A stretch of 64,000 bases of DNA from Euphorbia lathyris (taxonomy: Eukaryota > Streptophyta > Magnoliopsida > Malpighiales > Euphorbiaceae). Made by a program: the position numbers and the translations under genes. The stretch lies in assembly GCF_963576675.1 (NCBI RefSeq), contig NC_088911.1:91727256-91791255 (forward strand), given 5' to 3'. The notes below the pieces were generated by a model that saw only the letters and a program-made list of their open reading frames with translations, made no database searches and was not told the origin of the DNA. This document shows, piece by piece, positions 21,294 through 31,416 of the stretch (the stretch's first letter is position 1; every line of letters starts with the position of its first letter).

Positions 21294-22037
21294 ATGAATC
21301 CTCATCAAAACCCTATAGATCCCGACCAACCTCAGCTCCCCACCATCAAGATCCACCATCCTTCCTCCCCTCGCCACCCTCCTGCCACTCCTACTCCCAC
21401 TGCCGGTGCTCGCCGTAAGCTTGGCGTCGCTGTCGACCTCTCCGACGAGAGTGCCTACGCCGTCCGCTGGGCTGTCGACCACTACATCCGTCCTGGCGAT
21501 GCTGTTATTCTCCTCCACGTCAGTCCCACCTCCGTCCTTTTCGGTGCTGATTGGGGCCCACTCCCCCTTCCCTCTCACACCCATCCTCATTCTTCCCAAC
21601 ACGACGCCAACAAAGATAGTTCCAATTCATCGCACGATCACCATACCAATGATAGTTGTCAAAAACATCAGAATATTGAGGAAGATTTTGATGCGTTTAC
21701 GGCGTCCAAGGCGGCGGATCTTGCCAGACCGCTGAAGGAAGCGCAGATTCCTTATAAGATCCACATAGTGAAGGATCATGATATGAAGGAGAGATTATGT
21801 TTGGAAGTTGAAAGGTTGGGATTGAGTGCTGTAATCATGGGAAGCAGAGGGTTTGGAGCTGTTAAAAAAGGAAGCGACGGAAAGCTGGGTAGTGTTAGTG
21901 ATTACTGTGTGCATCATTGCGTGTGTCCAGTGGTTGTGGTTAGATATCCAGATGACAAGGATGCTGGTGGTGATGGTGAGGCTGTGATCAATGTGCCTGT
22001 GGAGGAAGATGAGGATGAGTCAAATCGTAAAGGTTAG
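21294..22037 (+). CDS. Universal stress protein, PHOS32/PHOS34 type
   Basis: This is an uninterrupted 247-residue reading frame. The N-terminal tail LPTIKIHHPSSPRHPP matches the family segment that carries the MAP-kinase Ser-Pro site in Arabidopsis PHOS32. The USP fold starts at about residue 41 (RKLGVAVDLSDESAYAVRWA). A family-specific His/Ser-rich loop (about 90-125) follows. The nucleotide-binding loop near residue 182 is MGSRGFGAVKKGSDGKLGS, with the longer spacing typical of PHOS32/34 rather than the usual G-2x-G-9x-GS. It then ends DYCVHHCVCPVVVVRYPDD and an acidic tail. The start is preceded by a long CT-rich leader (21200-21290). The protein is expected to be a soluble ATP-binding stress and pathogen-signalling protein. 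Family assignment is firm. An intronless CDS is what I see, and cDNA would confirm it. Confidence 0.93.
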   Translation: MNPHQNPIDPDQPQLPTIKIHHPSSPRHPPATPTPTAGARRKLGVAVDLSDESAYAVRWAVDHYIRPGDAVILLHVSPTSVLFGADWGPLPLPSHTHPHSSQHDANKDSSNSSHDHHTNDSCQKHQNIEEDFDAFTASKAADLARPLKEAQIPYKIHIVKDHDMKERLCLEVERLGLSAVIMGSRGFGAVKKGSDGKLGSVSDYCVHHCVCPVVVVRYPDDKDAGGDGEAVINVPVEEDEDESNRKG

Positions 22038-23259
22038 GTTTTGCGAGCATTGTTTCTTTTTATGATTGCTATGTTTCATTTTGATTATGGCTATTGAAAG
22101 TGATAGATGTCATACACGTATATATTTGGTAGCGAACTTTTGTTTTTTTATCAGTGAATCTGCTTCTTATGACTGTGAGAATGGTACTTACTATAAAAAA
22201 AAATGACATAGTTGGTTATGTGAGCGGTTTTTTTTTTCTTTCTGTGTCATCTAATTGATCTATGAATTGCTTATGATCAGAGCTAAGTTAATTAATCTCT
22301 CCAAGTTCTTAGTAGAGAGGCTGATGTATACGTGTTAATGATTTTATTTGTCTTTTTTTTTGTAATTAAAACTTACAAGTGGATAGAATTAGCTCATGAC
22401 TGGCGGAAAGTGTACTAATTTGTCCAAAATAAATAAGGTATATTGTGCAAAACTGGTCTTAGAAAAGATTTTTGATTTGCAGCTGACTAAGAGCCTGATT
22501 GGATGGTTTTGTATGTTTGCAAACATGTGCCTATTTTTTCCTATTGGTTTGGTTTGGATTTACAATAGGCTTAGTTATGTCCATCACAAAAACCTAAAGT
22601 GAAAAACACGCCCTTTTCTTTGCTCTGTTATTTTTCCTAATCCTATCTGTTCTTATGGGTTGATTGGATCATCTTACGTTAACAACAAGAATGTTTGATT
22701 CTTCTTGCTTGCGTTGTTGAATAACCTGGCACTCCATGTTATTCGATTGGGAAAAGCTATCTACTTTATCCTCTTTTTTTTCCTTCTCAATAAGCAAACT
22801 ATGCTTTGTATTAGCTAACTTAGATTTGACTCGCATCTTTCAATGGCAACCCATTTGGATTTCAGTTCGTAGCCAACTTCCTATTGTCACGGACTTACAA
22901 CCTGGCTCCTAGAAAATAACAAAGATATGCTCTTGGTGCATACCTGAAAAAATTGGGAAGTTGTGTTTAATAATCTCTTTCATCTTTTCTATATTTCCTT
23001 ATCTAAAGTAGTGCAACTGATGCTGTCCTTCACTCTACTTAGTTCTTAAATGCATCGTAGGTATACATCAATATTTATTAGTTGCATACTAAAAATTTAT
23101 CAGACGCATTTAGCATCTACACGTGATACATGGCTCTTAATTATATATTTATATGATATTTTGGATATATTGAAATGGACAGTAGCTAACTAGTATATCA
23201 AGGAAGAATCGCAATGGTAACTTATAGATGATGTGGATGTGATCAATTGTTTGAGTGGG
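22038..23259. other. 3' flank of the stress-protein gene and intergenic DNA
   Basis: The first 200-300 bases are the likely 3' UTR (T-rich, with several aataa-like words). No other gene, repeat with clear ends or RNA is seen. Confidence 0.45.
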
Positions 23260-24037
23260 CATAGTTATTTGAGGCGTATCTGAGGTGGAAAAGGCACTTG
23301 GCTCTAGGTATGTCGCCTGAGAAGCCAAAAGGCTCTCTCTGTTCAAGAGGCATGCGCCTGAGTGCGCATTTGTGAGCCTAGTACCTTGCTCAACGCCTGC
23401 CTAGGTGTAAATTTATAAGCCCGACCATTTATTTAGTGTTCTATTCCAAGCTTTAGAGGTGGCTATTTCAATCTCAACAGCCCTATCTATGTCATATAAG
23501 TTTGAAGAAAGTGTTTATCATACTAGAGGAGTATGAAAACTATCATTATTACCTCTACTTCAAGTGCTTGGTTTAGGCCAAAGAAGAATTTGACTTGGTT
23601 GATGAGTACCTTGAAGATGAAGTGGATGAGATTGAGGACCTTGAAGTTGAATTTTATGTTGGAGATGATGATAGTGGTGGTGATGACTTTGATGAGTGAT
23701 GAATATGGACTATAGAGACTTTTGTATTGATGAAATGTTATTAGACTATTCCTAATTAACTTAGGATTTGGTTGAACTTTTTAGATTTAGAATTTATTAT
23801 TATGAATTTATGATTATGGAAGAGTTAATAGTTAATTTGGAATTTTGTTTCATGCTAGACCTTATTATTTAAGATTATGGATAATTGGATATGATTTTAA
23901 TTTATCTATTTGTTGCATTTTACAAATGTTAATTGTTGTTATTTATGATTTTATATATTATGTTTCTTTATTGCGCCTTGCGCCTAGGCTCCAGGATCCC
24001 CGGTGGCTTTGTATGCCTTGTACCTTTAATAACTATG
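23260..24037. mobile_element. Defective hAT transposon, 778 bp
   Basis: The terminal inverted repeats start CATAGTTATTTGAGGCG on the left and CATAGTTATTAAAGGTAC (reverse complement) on the right. The 8 bp flanks are tgagtggg (23252-23259) and agaatggg (24038-24045), six of eight identical, as expected for an aged hAT target duplication. GCGCCT-rich subterminal words ('gcatgcgcctgagtgcgc', 'gcgccttgcgcctagg') lie inside both ends. A short acidic coding remnant lies in the middle. Confidence 0.72.
23578..23699 (+). pseudogene. Possible hAT transposase C-terminal remnant
   Basis: Forty codons in one frame read AKEEFDLVDEYLEDEVDEI and then an acidic tail ending GGDDFDE before TGA. Acidic C-terminal tails of this kind follow the dimerisation domain in plant hAT transposases. 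Its place inside a hAT element supports the reading. The rest of the transposase is gone. Confidence 0.4.
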
Positions 24038-24459
24038 AGAATGGGTAATCTGGGAAGCAATCTTAAATGTTCATATGTTGACGTATTATAATATTGTTTG
24101 ACCGAAATATGAAATGCATGTATCAAATGCCATAGGATATGTCAGTAGATGGTTAAGCTTGTAAATAACTTGTTTCAAAATATGTCATACTTTTATATTT
24201 TTGAATTTATAATGTTCTTGCTTTAGGGTGGATATAGTGGATGGATGGTACCATTTGATTATTTGGCACTGTAATCTGATCTAGGATTCCATTGTGTATC
24301 ATGTGTTTATAATTCCTCAAATGGTTTATGGGAACATTTGTTAACTGTTCCAGCTACTAATAGGTTTTTTCAGGTTTGGAAAATGGTTCATGTATCCATT
24401 TACCCTGAAAAGTTCTTCCACTTTACTCTGCTGCCTTTTCTATTTTTAATATCTTCAAC
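24038..24459. other. Intergenic DNA between two hAT elements
   Basis: No gene or element with ends is recognised in these 420 bases. Confidence 0.4.
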
Positions 24460-25321
24460 CTATGAAGCACGGAAACATTCTTCAACAAACGTTTCAGCAT
24501 TTCCACAAGATGTGGGAAACGGAAACGCCCGGAAACTGGAACAATACGTTTCCGGGCACGTTTCTGTAATTACCTAAAATTTGAAACGCGTTCCAGAATT
24601 TTTAAACACCTTTCTCTGTCAAAACTCAAACGGTTTGTATCTACTGGGATTCTGAGGAAATAGAAAACTGAAATTGGTTCATATTGAGTGAAACTTTGAA
24701 ACGGTTTAATTGATTTCAAAAGGCACAGATCTAATTCTATATAAACAACTTACCAAACTTAATTTCTTCAAATACTGAATCTTCTTGCGATTGAAATCTA
24801 TCTCCAGTATTTCTGATTTCTTTTCTTTGAGTCTGGGTTGTTTGAACTCTGATTTCTTGATTTCTTCTTCTTTGTGTCTGTTGATTTCTTCATCTTTGAC
24901 TGGTCTATGGAACTTCTTCTTGTTGGTTTAGTTTCAATTAATCTCTGTTTTTTATGTTTCTTCTTCGAATGCTATATGTGGTGGATGATTCTGGAATGTT
25001 ATTGTTGGGTGGGCTTTTATGTTGTGGATGTTGTACTCTCTTTTTTTTATGTTTGTTTTTTTTAATGTATAGAAAGCCCAATTAACTTTTGATTTATAAT
25101 TATGCAATTATGAATTGTACATTTTTATGTTTTATCAATAATTATTTTATGTATTTATAATTTATTATTATTATTATTTATGTTTATTATATTTTGGAAT
25201 ATTTATAAATATACCCCTATATTTTTAATATTTACATGTTTCCCCCACGTTTCCGTTTCCTATGTTTTTTAGAAATTACATTTCCCGTTTCAGTTTCCGT
25301 TTCCGTTTCCGTGCATCATAG
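24460..25321. mobile_element. Non-autonomous hAT transposon, 862 bp, with perfect 8 bp duplication
   Basis: The left end CTATGAAGCACGGAAAC and right end (reverse complement) CTATGATGCACGGAAAC form a 17 bp TIR with one mismatch. Both flanks are tcttcaac (24452-24459 and 25322-25329). Clusters of 'ggaaacggaaacg' on the left and 'gtttccgtttccgtttccg' on the right are subterminal repeats of the sort hAT transposases bind. Inside, a TATA-like 'ctatataaac' (about 24738) followed by a CT-rich leader may be the relic promoter of the parental transposase gene. No transposase remains. Confidence 0.88.
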
Positions 25322-25329
25322 TCTTCAAC

Positions 25330-25786
25330 TCATATGTGTGTATATGCTTCACAACTCTGATTGAAAATAATATCAACATTCAATTCATGTGTTTTGGCTG
25401 TTCCTTTTCATTGAAAAAATGTTGTTGGTGTTGTATGTATAATGCAGCTATGATAGGCAGCCTTTTCCTTTTTTTTTTTACTCCAGCTCCTGTTTTTCCT
25501 TTGTCGAGGTTATTACATCTTAGGGGATGCAAGAAGTGAGAAATCAGGTTTAAGTCTTGAATGATAACGATTGTTTCTTTTATATTCATTGGAAATACCA
25601 CAAGGTTAGCTTAAGAAAATTTAGAACCTCTTGGTCAATTAAGGATACCTGAGTCAATGTTTTGCTCTATGAAGATGCATAATAGGATAAGCCAGGGGAG
25701 AAATTCTTATTTGAAGTGTCAATGCCTTCCAATGTCTTAACTGTGGGTTGTAACATCATCCTTATATTTTGACAATTTTTGTTCTG
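25330..25786. other. Intergenic DNA
   Basis: No gene is recognised. T-rich sequence lies between the hAT element and the SINE. Confidence 0.4.
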
Positions 25787-25803
25787 AATGAGAACCTATT
25801 AGT

Positions 25804-25999
25804 AGAGGGCGAGCCTTGGCGCAACGGTAAACGTTGTTGTCGTGTGACCAAGAGGTCACGGGTTCAAGTCTTAGGAGCGGCCTCTTGCCAAATAAATTGG
25901 CAGGGAAAGGCTTGCCCCTAGTACACACTTGTGGTGGGACCCCTCCCCGGACCCTCGCTCAGCGGGGACGCGTAGTGCGACCGGGCCGCCCTTTTTTTT
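25804..25999 (+). mobile_element. Full-length Au-type SINE with 17 bp duplication
   Basis: This 196 bp element starts agggcgagccttggcgcaac (A-box region), has the B-box ggttcaagtc at about 25861, and ends in a T-run. It is flanked by a perfect 17 bp repeat, aatgagaacctattagt, at 25787-25803 and 26000-26016. Au SINEs are tRNA-derived, transcribed by Pol III and moved by LINE enzymes. The intact duplication marks this as the youngest of the three copies in the window. Confidence 0.95.
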
Positions 26000-26016
26000 A
26001 ATGAGAACCTATTAGT

Positions 26017-28290
26017 GTTTTTGGTTGAACAGTCAGGTGATAAGGGCTTCATTTGCCCCTTGTGTACAGCTTTCAAATAATTGGTTTTGTTCATAATTAC
26101 ATTCTAAATGGCATTATTATCTCATACTTGACAGATGCATAGTCTTGACTTCCAGATACATAGCTGGCTCCTCTGCATAGAAGGTATGCAGTTATATTCC
26201 ACTGTGCAATGCTGTTCTGCTTATCTTTTTTATTGTTTATTTTATTGTGTTTGGGAGTGCAGACTTCAGTTGTCTCTGCATTTAGCACAGACAACATAAA
26301 ATAGCTTTCCTATTGATTCATTCAACATCTAATAAGCATTTCTCAAATTTCACCTATTATTCCTTTCATATATTAGTCTTCTTTTTTCGTGAACCTTGAG
26401 AATGATTGGCATCATGCTCTAATAAATTTGATATGAACCATCATAAATATGTTCCATGGAGAGATATGAGCAACTAGAGATCTGTGGGTGGAGTAACTCC
26501 TTATGTTTCAAGGCTTGACCATAATTTACACATTTGGGTTGTCACTTTTGTATTGTAGATTATACGGAAGTGGTGGTGAGCAGCAGCAGAGGTAGGTGAC
26601 ACGCACGAGGAAATGGTGGTCTTTGTTGGGGTATTTGGAAAATTAGAAATGTAGAATGTTCCCTTCCTTCTAACTCGCTATTGTCAATGGTTTCACATGC
26701 ATGAAACTTTGAGATGATTAGTGATGGTATTTGTATCATTTGTATGGCTGATGGATATGTAAGATTTACAGAATTTCTGGTTAGGTTTTTAGAAAGATCT
26801 CTTTCCTGGATTGTGCACATCATTTTTCTCTGCTATGGAGTTAGTACCAGTTAGAGAGCAATTTTATCCATTCTCATCTGAGGGAAACTAGACAGCCTAA
26901 ACAATGGTTGATACAGTTCACTTTGCAAGTGTTATTTTCAGAATTAGAAAAAAGCAGCAGCAGCAGCTTTATGTAAGATGAATTAGAGATCAAATGAACA
27001 AGAAGCAGCAGCTTATAATCTGCAACAAGGGATGCAGACATCCTTAAATCAGAGATCAAATGAACAAACGAATAAACAGATGTATCCGGTTCATACTGAG
27101 CTTAGAAAACCCAGAAAGAGAGAGACTTGAATATGACCAGTAATAGCAACATTATTAGAACAATACTTCTAGAGAGCTAGTGTTCCTGGATTTTGATATT
27201 TGATTTGAAAGAAAGTCGATTAGTCTTAATCGAATCAAATTTGCTTTCTCCTCTAAGAAAATATCATTTAAGATATCAGGATCGCATACCATTTTAATAC
27301 ACCACTGCGAAATATCTTTCAACAATTCGGGATGGACATCAAAGTTGAAGATACTAGAAGGCTTTTCCAAAGTTCATGGCCTCCCTCCCTAATGCATATT
27401 CTTAGGTTTGCTTCATTCAATAGGACAGGCTCAAAACAAAAATAAGTTGTCTCCAATTAGTAGATGGGAGATCTCAAGAGTTATTGGTGTAATTGATTGC
27501 CATGGAAAACAGTAGAGCCACGGAACTGATTCAAATAAAAAACATAACGTGGAGATATGGTTAAAGCCATGATTTATCAAATCTTTCTCACTAACACTGA
27601 ATTGTCGATTCACTCTTCCAGAGGTGCCATCTTTCTTGTTTAGAACAGCATTCCTCATTCTTATATGATGGTTATACTCCCTCACAAGGTACATTTTAAT
27701 TTCTATTGCAATATTGCTCTTATTATTACTTCTTTACCCTCTTTTACATTAGAAGAGCATTATGGAGTCCCTCGCCGATATCCGACCAATCTTTGTCTTG
27801 TAGGAATATCAAAAGAACACATAATTGAATCTTCTAATAAGCCATTAGGATCTATAAGAACTATTTTTTCACATACGTTATCATTGATACGATGAGCATA
27901 GACCTGAGAAATCGTCACGAATCCATTAGGTACCAATAATGGAGTGATTGTATTTGTTACCTTAGCATCAGTAACCAACTCCTTCATCATTCCCTTACAT
28001 CCCAAATTCCTCACACTATTATAGAGACCTATAATATCCCTCTTGCAAGTGATACAAACGAACAACTTGTAAGTAGGATCACGAGAACTTTGAGCCTAGA
28101 AGTAAAGTGCCTTTACATCGCTAAGATGGCATCACGATAAGGTGGAGCATAGAATGTTCTCTTCCCGGCTTCCCCAACCACTATTGATGGCATCCTAATT
28201 GAGGATCCTTTTTCACACACCAATGGAGGAAGTAGTCTCAGATGGAATCTATGATACGTTGGAAGTGCAAATGAAATCGGAGCCTTTGCA
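26017..28290. other. Unresolved region with scattered unrecognised open frames
   Basis: Several short minus-strand frames (27155-27370, 27431-27694, 27760-28065, 28113-28508) follow each other with stops between. They read like ordinary protein (for instance LYNSVRNLG and PLLVPNGFV) but I cannot place them in a family. They may be one decayed gene on the minus strand. A small duplication ('gcagcagcttataa', 'tcagagatcaaatgaacaa') lies at about 26955-27070. Nothing else is identified. Confidence 0.4.
27155..28065 (-). pseudogene. Unrecognised decayed coding region
   Basis: Read on the minus strand, the frame 28065-27760 gives ITCKRDIIGLYNSVRNL..., with a CxxC at its start and balanced composition. 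Further frames at 27694-27431 and 27370-27155 (DISQWCIKMVCDPDILNDIF) continue the same direction with stops and frame changes between. I do not recognise the family. A faint likeness to DUF674 proteins (LYxSVxNL, PLLxPN) is too weak to use. Low confidence that these belong together. Confidence 0.25.
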
Positions 28291-28639
28291 ATATGATGAG
28301 TCATCCCACTTTCACTGAAGCCATTCGCCATACCAACTAATAGTTGAATATGTGGAAAATGTGGTACATGGCCCCTCACTATTATCCTGAAGTTCGATAC
28401 ATGAGAGGTCCGACACCACAGTATGGTGCAAAAACTCAATACTAGGAAGGCCCTGACTTCATACAGGTAGTCAGATATATGCAAGAGGAGTATGAAGTTC
28501 ATACACATAAACCATTATTGGCAATATTAGACTCATTTTTCTCCCAACATATTTTTGAGGCAGTTGCTAGAGAGGAAGTTCAAGAAACCTCACATACCTA
28601 TGTGTACGACAGACGAAGACCCTTCCCCTCAATGTAAGA

Positions 28640-28990
28640 ATATATCAATGCATAATGGATGTAGTTAGAGCCAACGATGCTCTCCTATGTAGAGTGTTCT
28701 CCACGAACCTAACGGGATTAGTTGGATATTGAATGGAAGGGTTGGAAGTCGGCGCTATACATAGTTGTGAGAAACTATCGCAACGATTATGCAAAAAATT
28801 ATGTCATTGATACCTCCTGCCATGACATGTCGAACGCTCTATGCTATGAAGCAAAATCCGGGAGAGTCCCTCATGGTGTATCAAGATCGGTTTAATAAAG
28901 CATGTTTTGAAATTCCCGAGCTGGTGATATTTGGAAAACAACTATGTATAATTTTGAAATTATATCTCAGTATTATTTCAAATATATTAA
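28640..28990 (+). pseudogene. Ty3/gypsy gag remnant
   Basis: In one frame I read VVRANDALLCRVFSTNLTG and WxEGLExGAI-like text, then LSQRLCKKL. After a frame change at about 28789 comes LYAMKQNPGESLMVYQDRFN and KACFEIPEL. This is the gag core pattern of plant gypsy elements (D-x-L-x-C-x-F, then K-Q-x-P-G-E-S-L-x-x-(Y/F)-x-x-R-F-N). A nonsense codon follows VGY. Upstream DNA to about 28300 may belong to the same relic. No LTR is seen beside it. Confidence 0.7.
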
Positions 28991-29262
28991 GAGAGAATCA
29001 TGTATGAATTCATTTTAATCGGTGATAGTATGGTCACTATAGATCGTGAGACACGATTAAAAACGGTGTATTAATATGTTGAAAATTAATAAGCAGATAT
29101 TGATAAATATTTTTCACGATCTTAAAAAAATTTATGGAATAGTTTGCTTAAGTAGAATGTTAGTTCTGGAGAAAGTTTGCATATTTTTTATATGCTTTTG
29201 CTCATGGAACTTTGAATTGAGCCATTCAAGAACATTTTCAATACTTAGGTGAAATAGTTAGC

Positions 29263-29402
29263 ATCAGGAATTTTCACATACACCTTAATAAGTAAATGAA
29301 TTTGCTTATTCACCGTTAGATCTAGACTTATTTAATAAGTCTAGATTTAACGGTGAATGAGCAAATTCTACATGTTCATTAAGGTGCATGTGATCAAGAC
29401 TG
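29263..29402. mobile_element. Short inverted-repeat element, copy 1
   Basis: The left arm (cacatacaccttaataagtaa, gcttattcaccgttagatct) pairs with the right arm (agatttaacggtgaatgagc, cattaaggtgcatgtg) around a short loop, forming a near-perfect hairpin of about 130 bp. A second copy in opposite orientation is at 36318-36500. It is a MITE-like family of unknown class. Confidence 0.75.
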
Positions 29403-29552
29403 TAGTTAACAAAACTTTTTATGAAGTGTTAAAGACAATAACACAATTCATAATTGACTTAACAATGCCTAAAGATCAGCCAGCTCAGAGCTCAAGGGTA
29501 GGGGGAGCCATTTCGGTTGTTGGAACCATCACTGAGGAGGGATGGTTCCATC

Positions 29553-30029
29553 TGGAGGTGTGCATCGGTTTAGTTTAAACCGCATACTAAACCGAACCGA
29601 TTGAATTCGGTTTTTTAAAGTTCGGTTTGGCTTCGGTTTTATTTTTAGGTGTATTTCGATATTCGGTTCGGTTTGACAAAAAAAAATGTAAAAAATCCGA
29701 ACCGCACCGAATTACACATATTTTTTTTATATATACACATATTTGATTTTACAAAGTTAATTTGTTATTATTATTGTTGAGATAATAAGCTAATATAAAT
29801 ATATTATAGAAGTTATTTTTTTTAGAGGAAAATTTAATGATGAAATATAGTGAGTTTTATTTATTATTTTTATTTTTTAACTAAATTTGGTTTTTTCAGT
29901 TTAAAACCGAACTGAACTGAATATTTTGGTTTTACATGCTATTTGGTTCAGTGTCGGTGTGAATTATTGTAGTAATTTCAGTATTCAGTTTTTCAGTTCG
30001 GTTCAGTTCTGAACCGATGTGCACCCCTA
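29553..30029. mobile_element. hAT-type MITE, 477 bp
   Basis: The ends TGGAGGTGTGCATCGGTT and (reverse complement) TAGGGGTGCACATCGGTTC form the TIR. The flanks are gttccatc (29545-29552) and gttccacc (30030-30037), an 8 bp duplication with one change. Subterminal 'cggttcggttt' and 'aaccgaac' words fill both ends. There is no coding capacity. Confidence 0.85.
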
Positions 30030-30037
30030 GTTCCACC

Positions 30038-30462
30038 CTGGGTACTATCCAAGAGAATTTTATTCTAGTTATCAAAGTAGATATAAATATGAAATAAAAG
30101 AATTAGTTCGTTCAATCAACACAAAAAGGAGTCATGAGTTTCCACAATAACACATGGTTGACAGTTCGAACATCCATCTCCTTATTTTTTCCTCATCATT
30201 GTACTATAGTTCCAATGTTTTCCTTAAATCAAAATTGTTAGTATATATTCGATATGAAGAATAGCCGTTTAACTTTTTCCATCCTTGTTATTATCTAATT
30301 TCAAAATTTTCTTTAAATCAAAATGTCAATCTATACATTCAATATGAAAAATAATATGCTTATTTATTTCTCGAAATCTCACATGAAACAGATAATTGCT
30401 ATTTTAGTACATAATAAATAATTCTAGTTACTACTAAAGTTATAAAAAGTAAAATCATTAAA

Positions 30463-30466
<4 letters not shown>
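30038..30466. other. AT-rich intergenic DNA
   Basis: No gene is recognised. It contains two related stretches beginning 'cttaaatcaaaattgttagtatatattcgatatgaa' and 'ctttaaatcaaaatgtcaatctatacattcaatatgaa', a diverged tandem duplication at about 30222-30350. Confidence 0.4.

Positions 30467-30509
<43 letters not shown>
30467..30509. repeat. TA microsatellite, target of the foldback element
   Basis: A run of about 21 TA units. It is split by the foldback element that follows, and TA repeats resume at 31250-31262. Confidence 0.9.
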
Positions 30510-30513
<4 letters not shown>

Positions 30514-31249
30514 AAAAGCATCCTGAGACCCCTGATCTTTCATTATTTGGTGCATTAAGCCCTCTTATTTAGACACATTGAGCCCCTGATCTTTCACCAT
30601 TTGGTGCATTAAGCCCTCGATCTTTCATTTAGACACATTGAGTCCTTGATCTTTCATATATGGGTGTATTAGGTCCTTCCATAAATCAATTAATATATAG
30701 GTTTATTAAGGGCATGTTTGGTTAGGTTTATATAACTGCAGCGTTTCGCATTTTCTCTGGACACTGCAACATTTTGGAGCTTTTCACGAAAAGCTCTTTT
30801 CATGAACAGTTGTTTGTAGTTACTTGTTATTGATAAAATTACCCTTCTTATTTTCACAAAATGTGCTTCAATTTTAATATTATTTTTATTTTTAGAACAT
30901 AATTATCGAAAAACAAGGTTTTATTGTGTTCAATAAATTTTTTATTTTTTATTGAAATTATTTTTATTAATTTGTATAATATATTTTTTATTTTAGAATT
31001 TGTTATTTTTAGAACATCATTTGTTGTCACACCAAACATGCCCTTAATAAACCTATATATTAATTGATTTATGGAAGGACCTAATACACCCATATATGAA
31101 AGATCAAGGGCTCAATGTGTCTAAATGAAAGATCGAGGGCTTAATGCACCAAATGGTGAAAGATCAGGGGCTCAATGTGTCTAAATAAAAGATCGAGGGC
31201 TTAATGCACCAAACAATGAAAGATCAGGGGCCTCAGGATGCTTTTTGCC
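30510..31249. mobile_element. Foldback element with tandem-repeat arms, inserted in a TA repeat
   Basis: The left end ggcaaaaagcatcctgag and right end ctcaggatgctttttgcc are perfect inverted copies. The arms run about 230 bp (30510-30738 and 31022-31249) and pair almost completely, including 'gtttattaagggcatgtttgg' at the inner edge. Each arm holds about two and a half units of some 60 bp carrying 'gatctttca', 'ggtgcattaagccctc' and 'gacacattga'. The first unit of the left arm lacks about 9 bp. TA-rich flanks hide the exact target duplication. The architecture suggests a Mutator-like foldback element. No coding capacity. Confidence 0.88.
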
Positions 31250-31416
31250 TATATATATATATAAATAGAAAATGCTTCTCTTGCTATTATCAAAAAATAT
31301 TTTTGAGACCACCTTACTGGCTGATCTTAAAAATTGGCCCTCCAACCTAGTTCCACTAAGCACCCAAATTTTTAGTGTGCAAAAGGTGTTAAAAAAAATT
31401 CTAGGCTTTAAAAAAA

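Noticed and set aside
27760..28065. DUF674 family protein
   Set aside because: A few shared words (LYxSVxNL, PLLxPN) are not enough, and the diagnostic cysteine pattern and C-terminal block are not seen.
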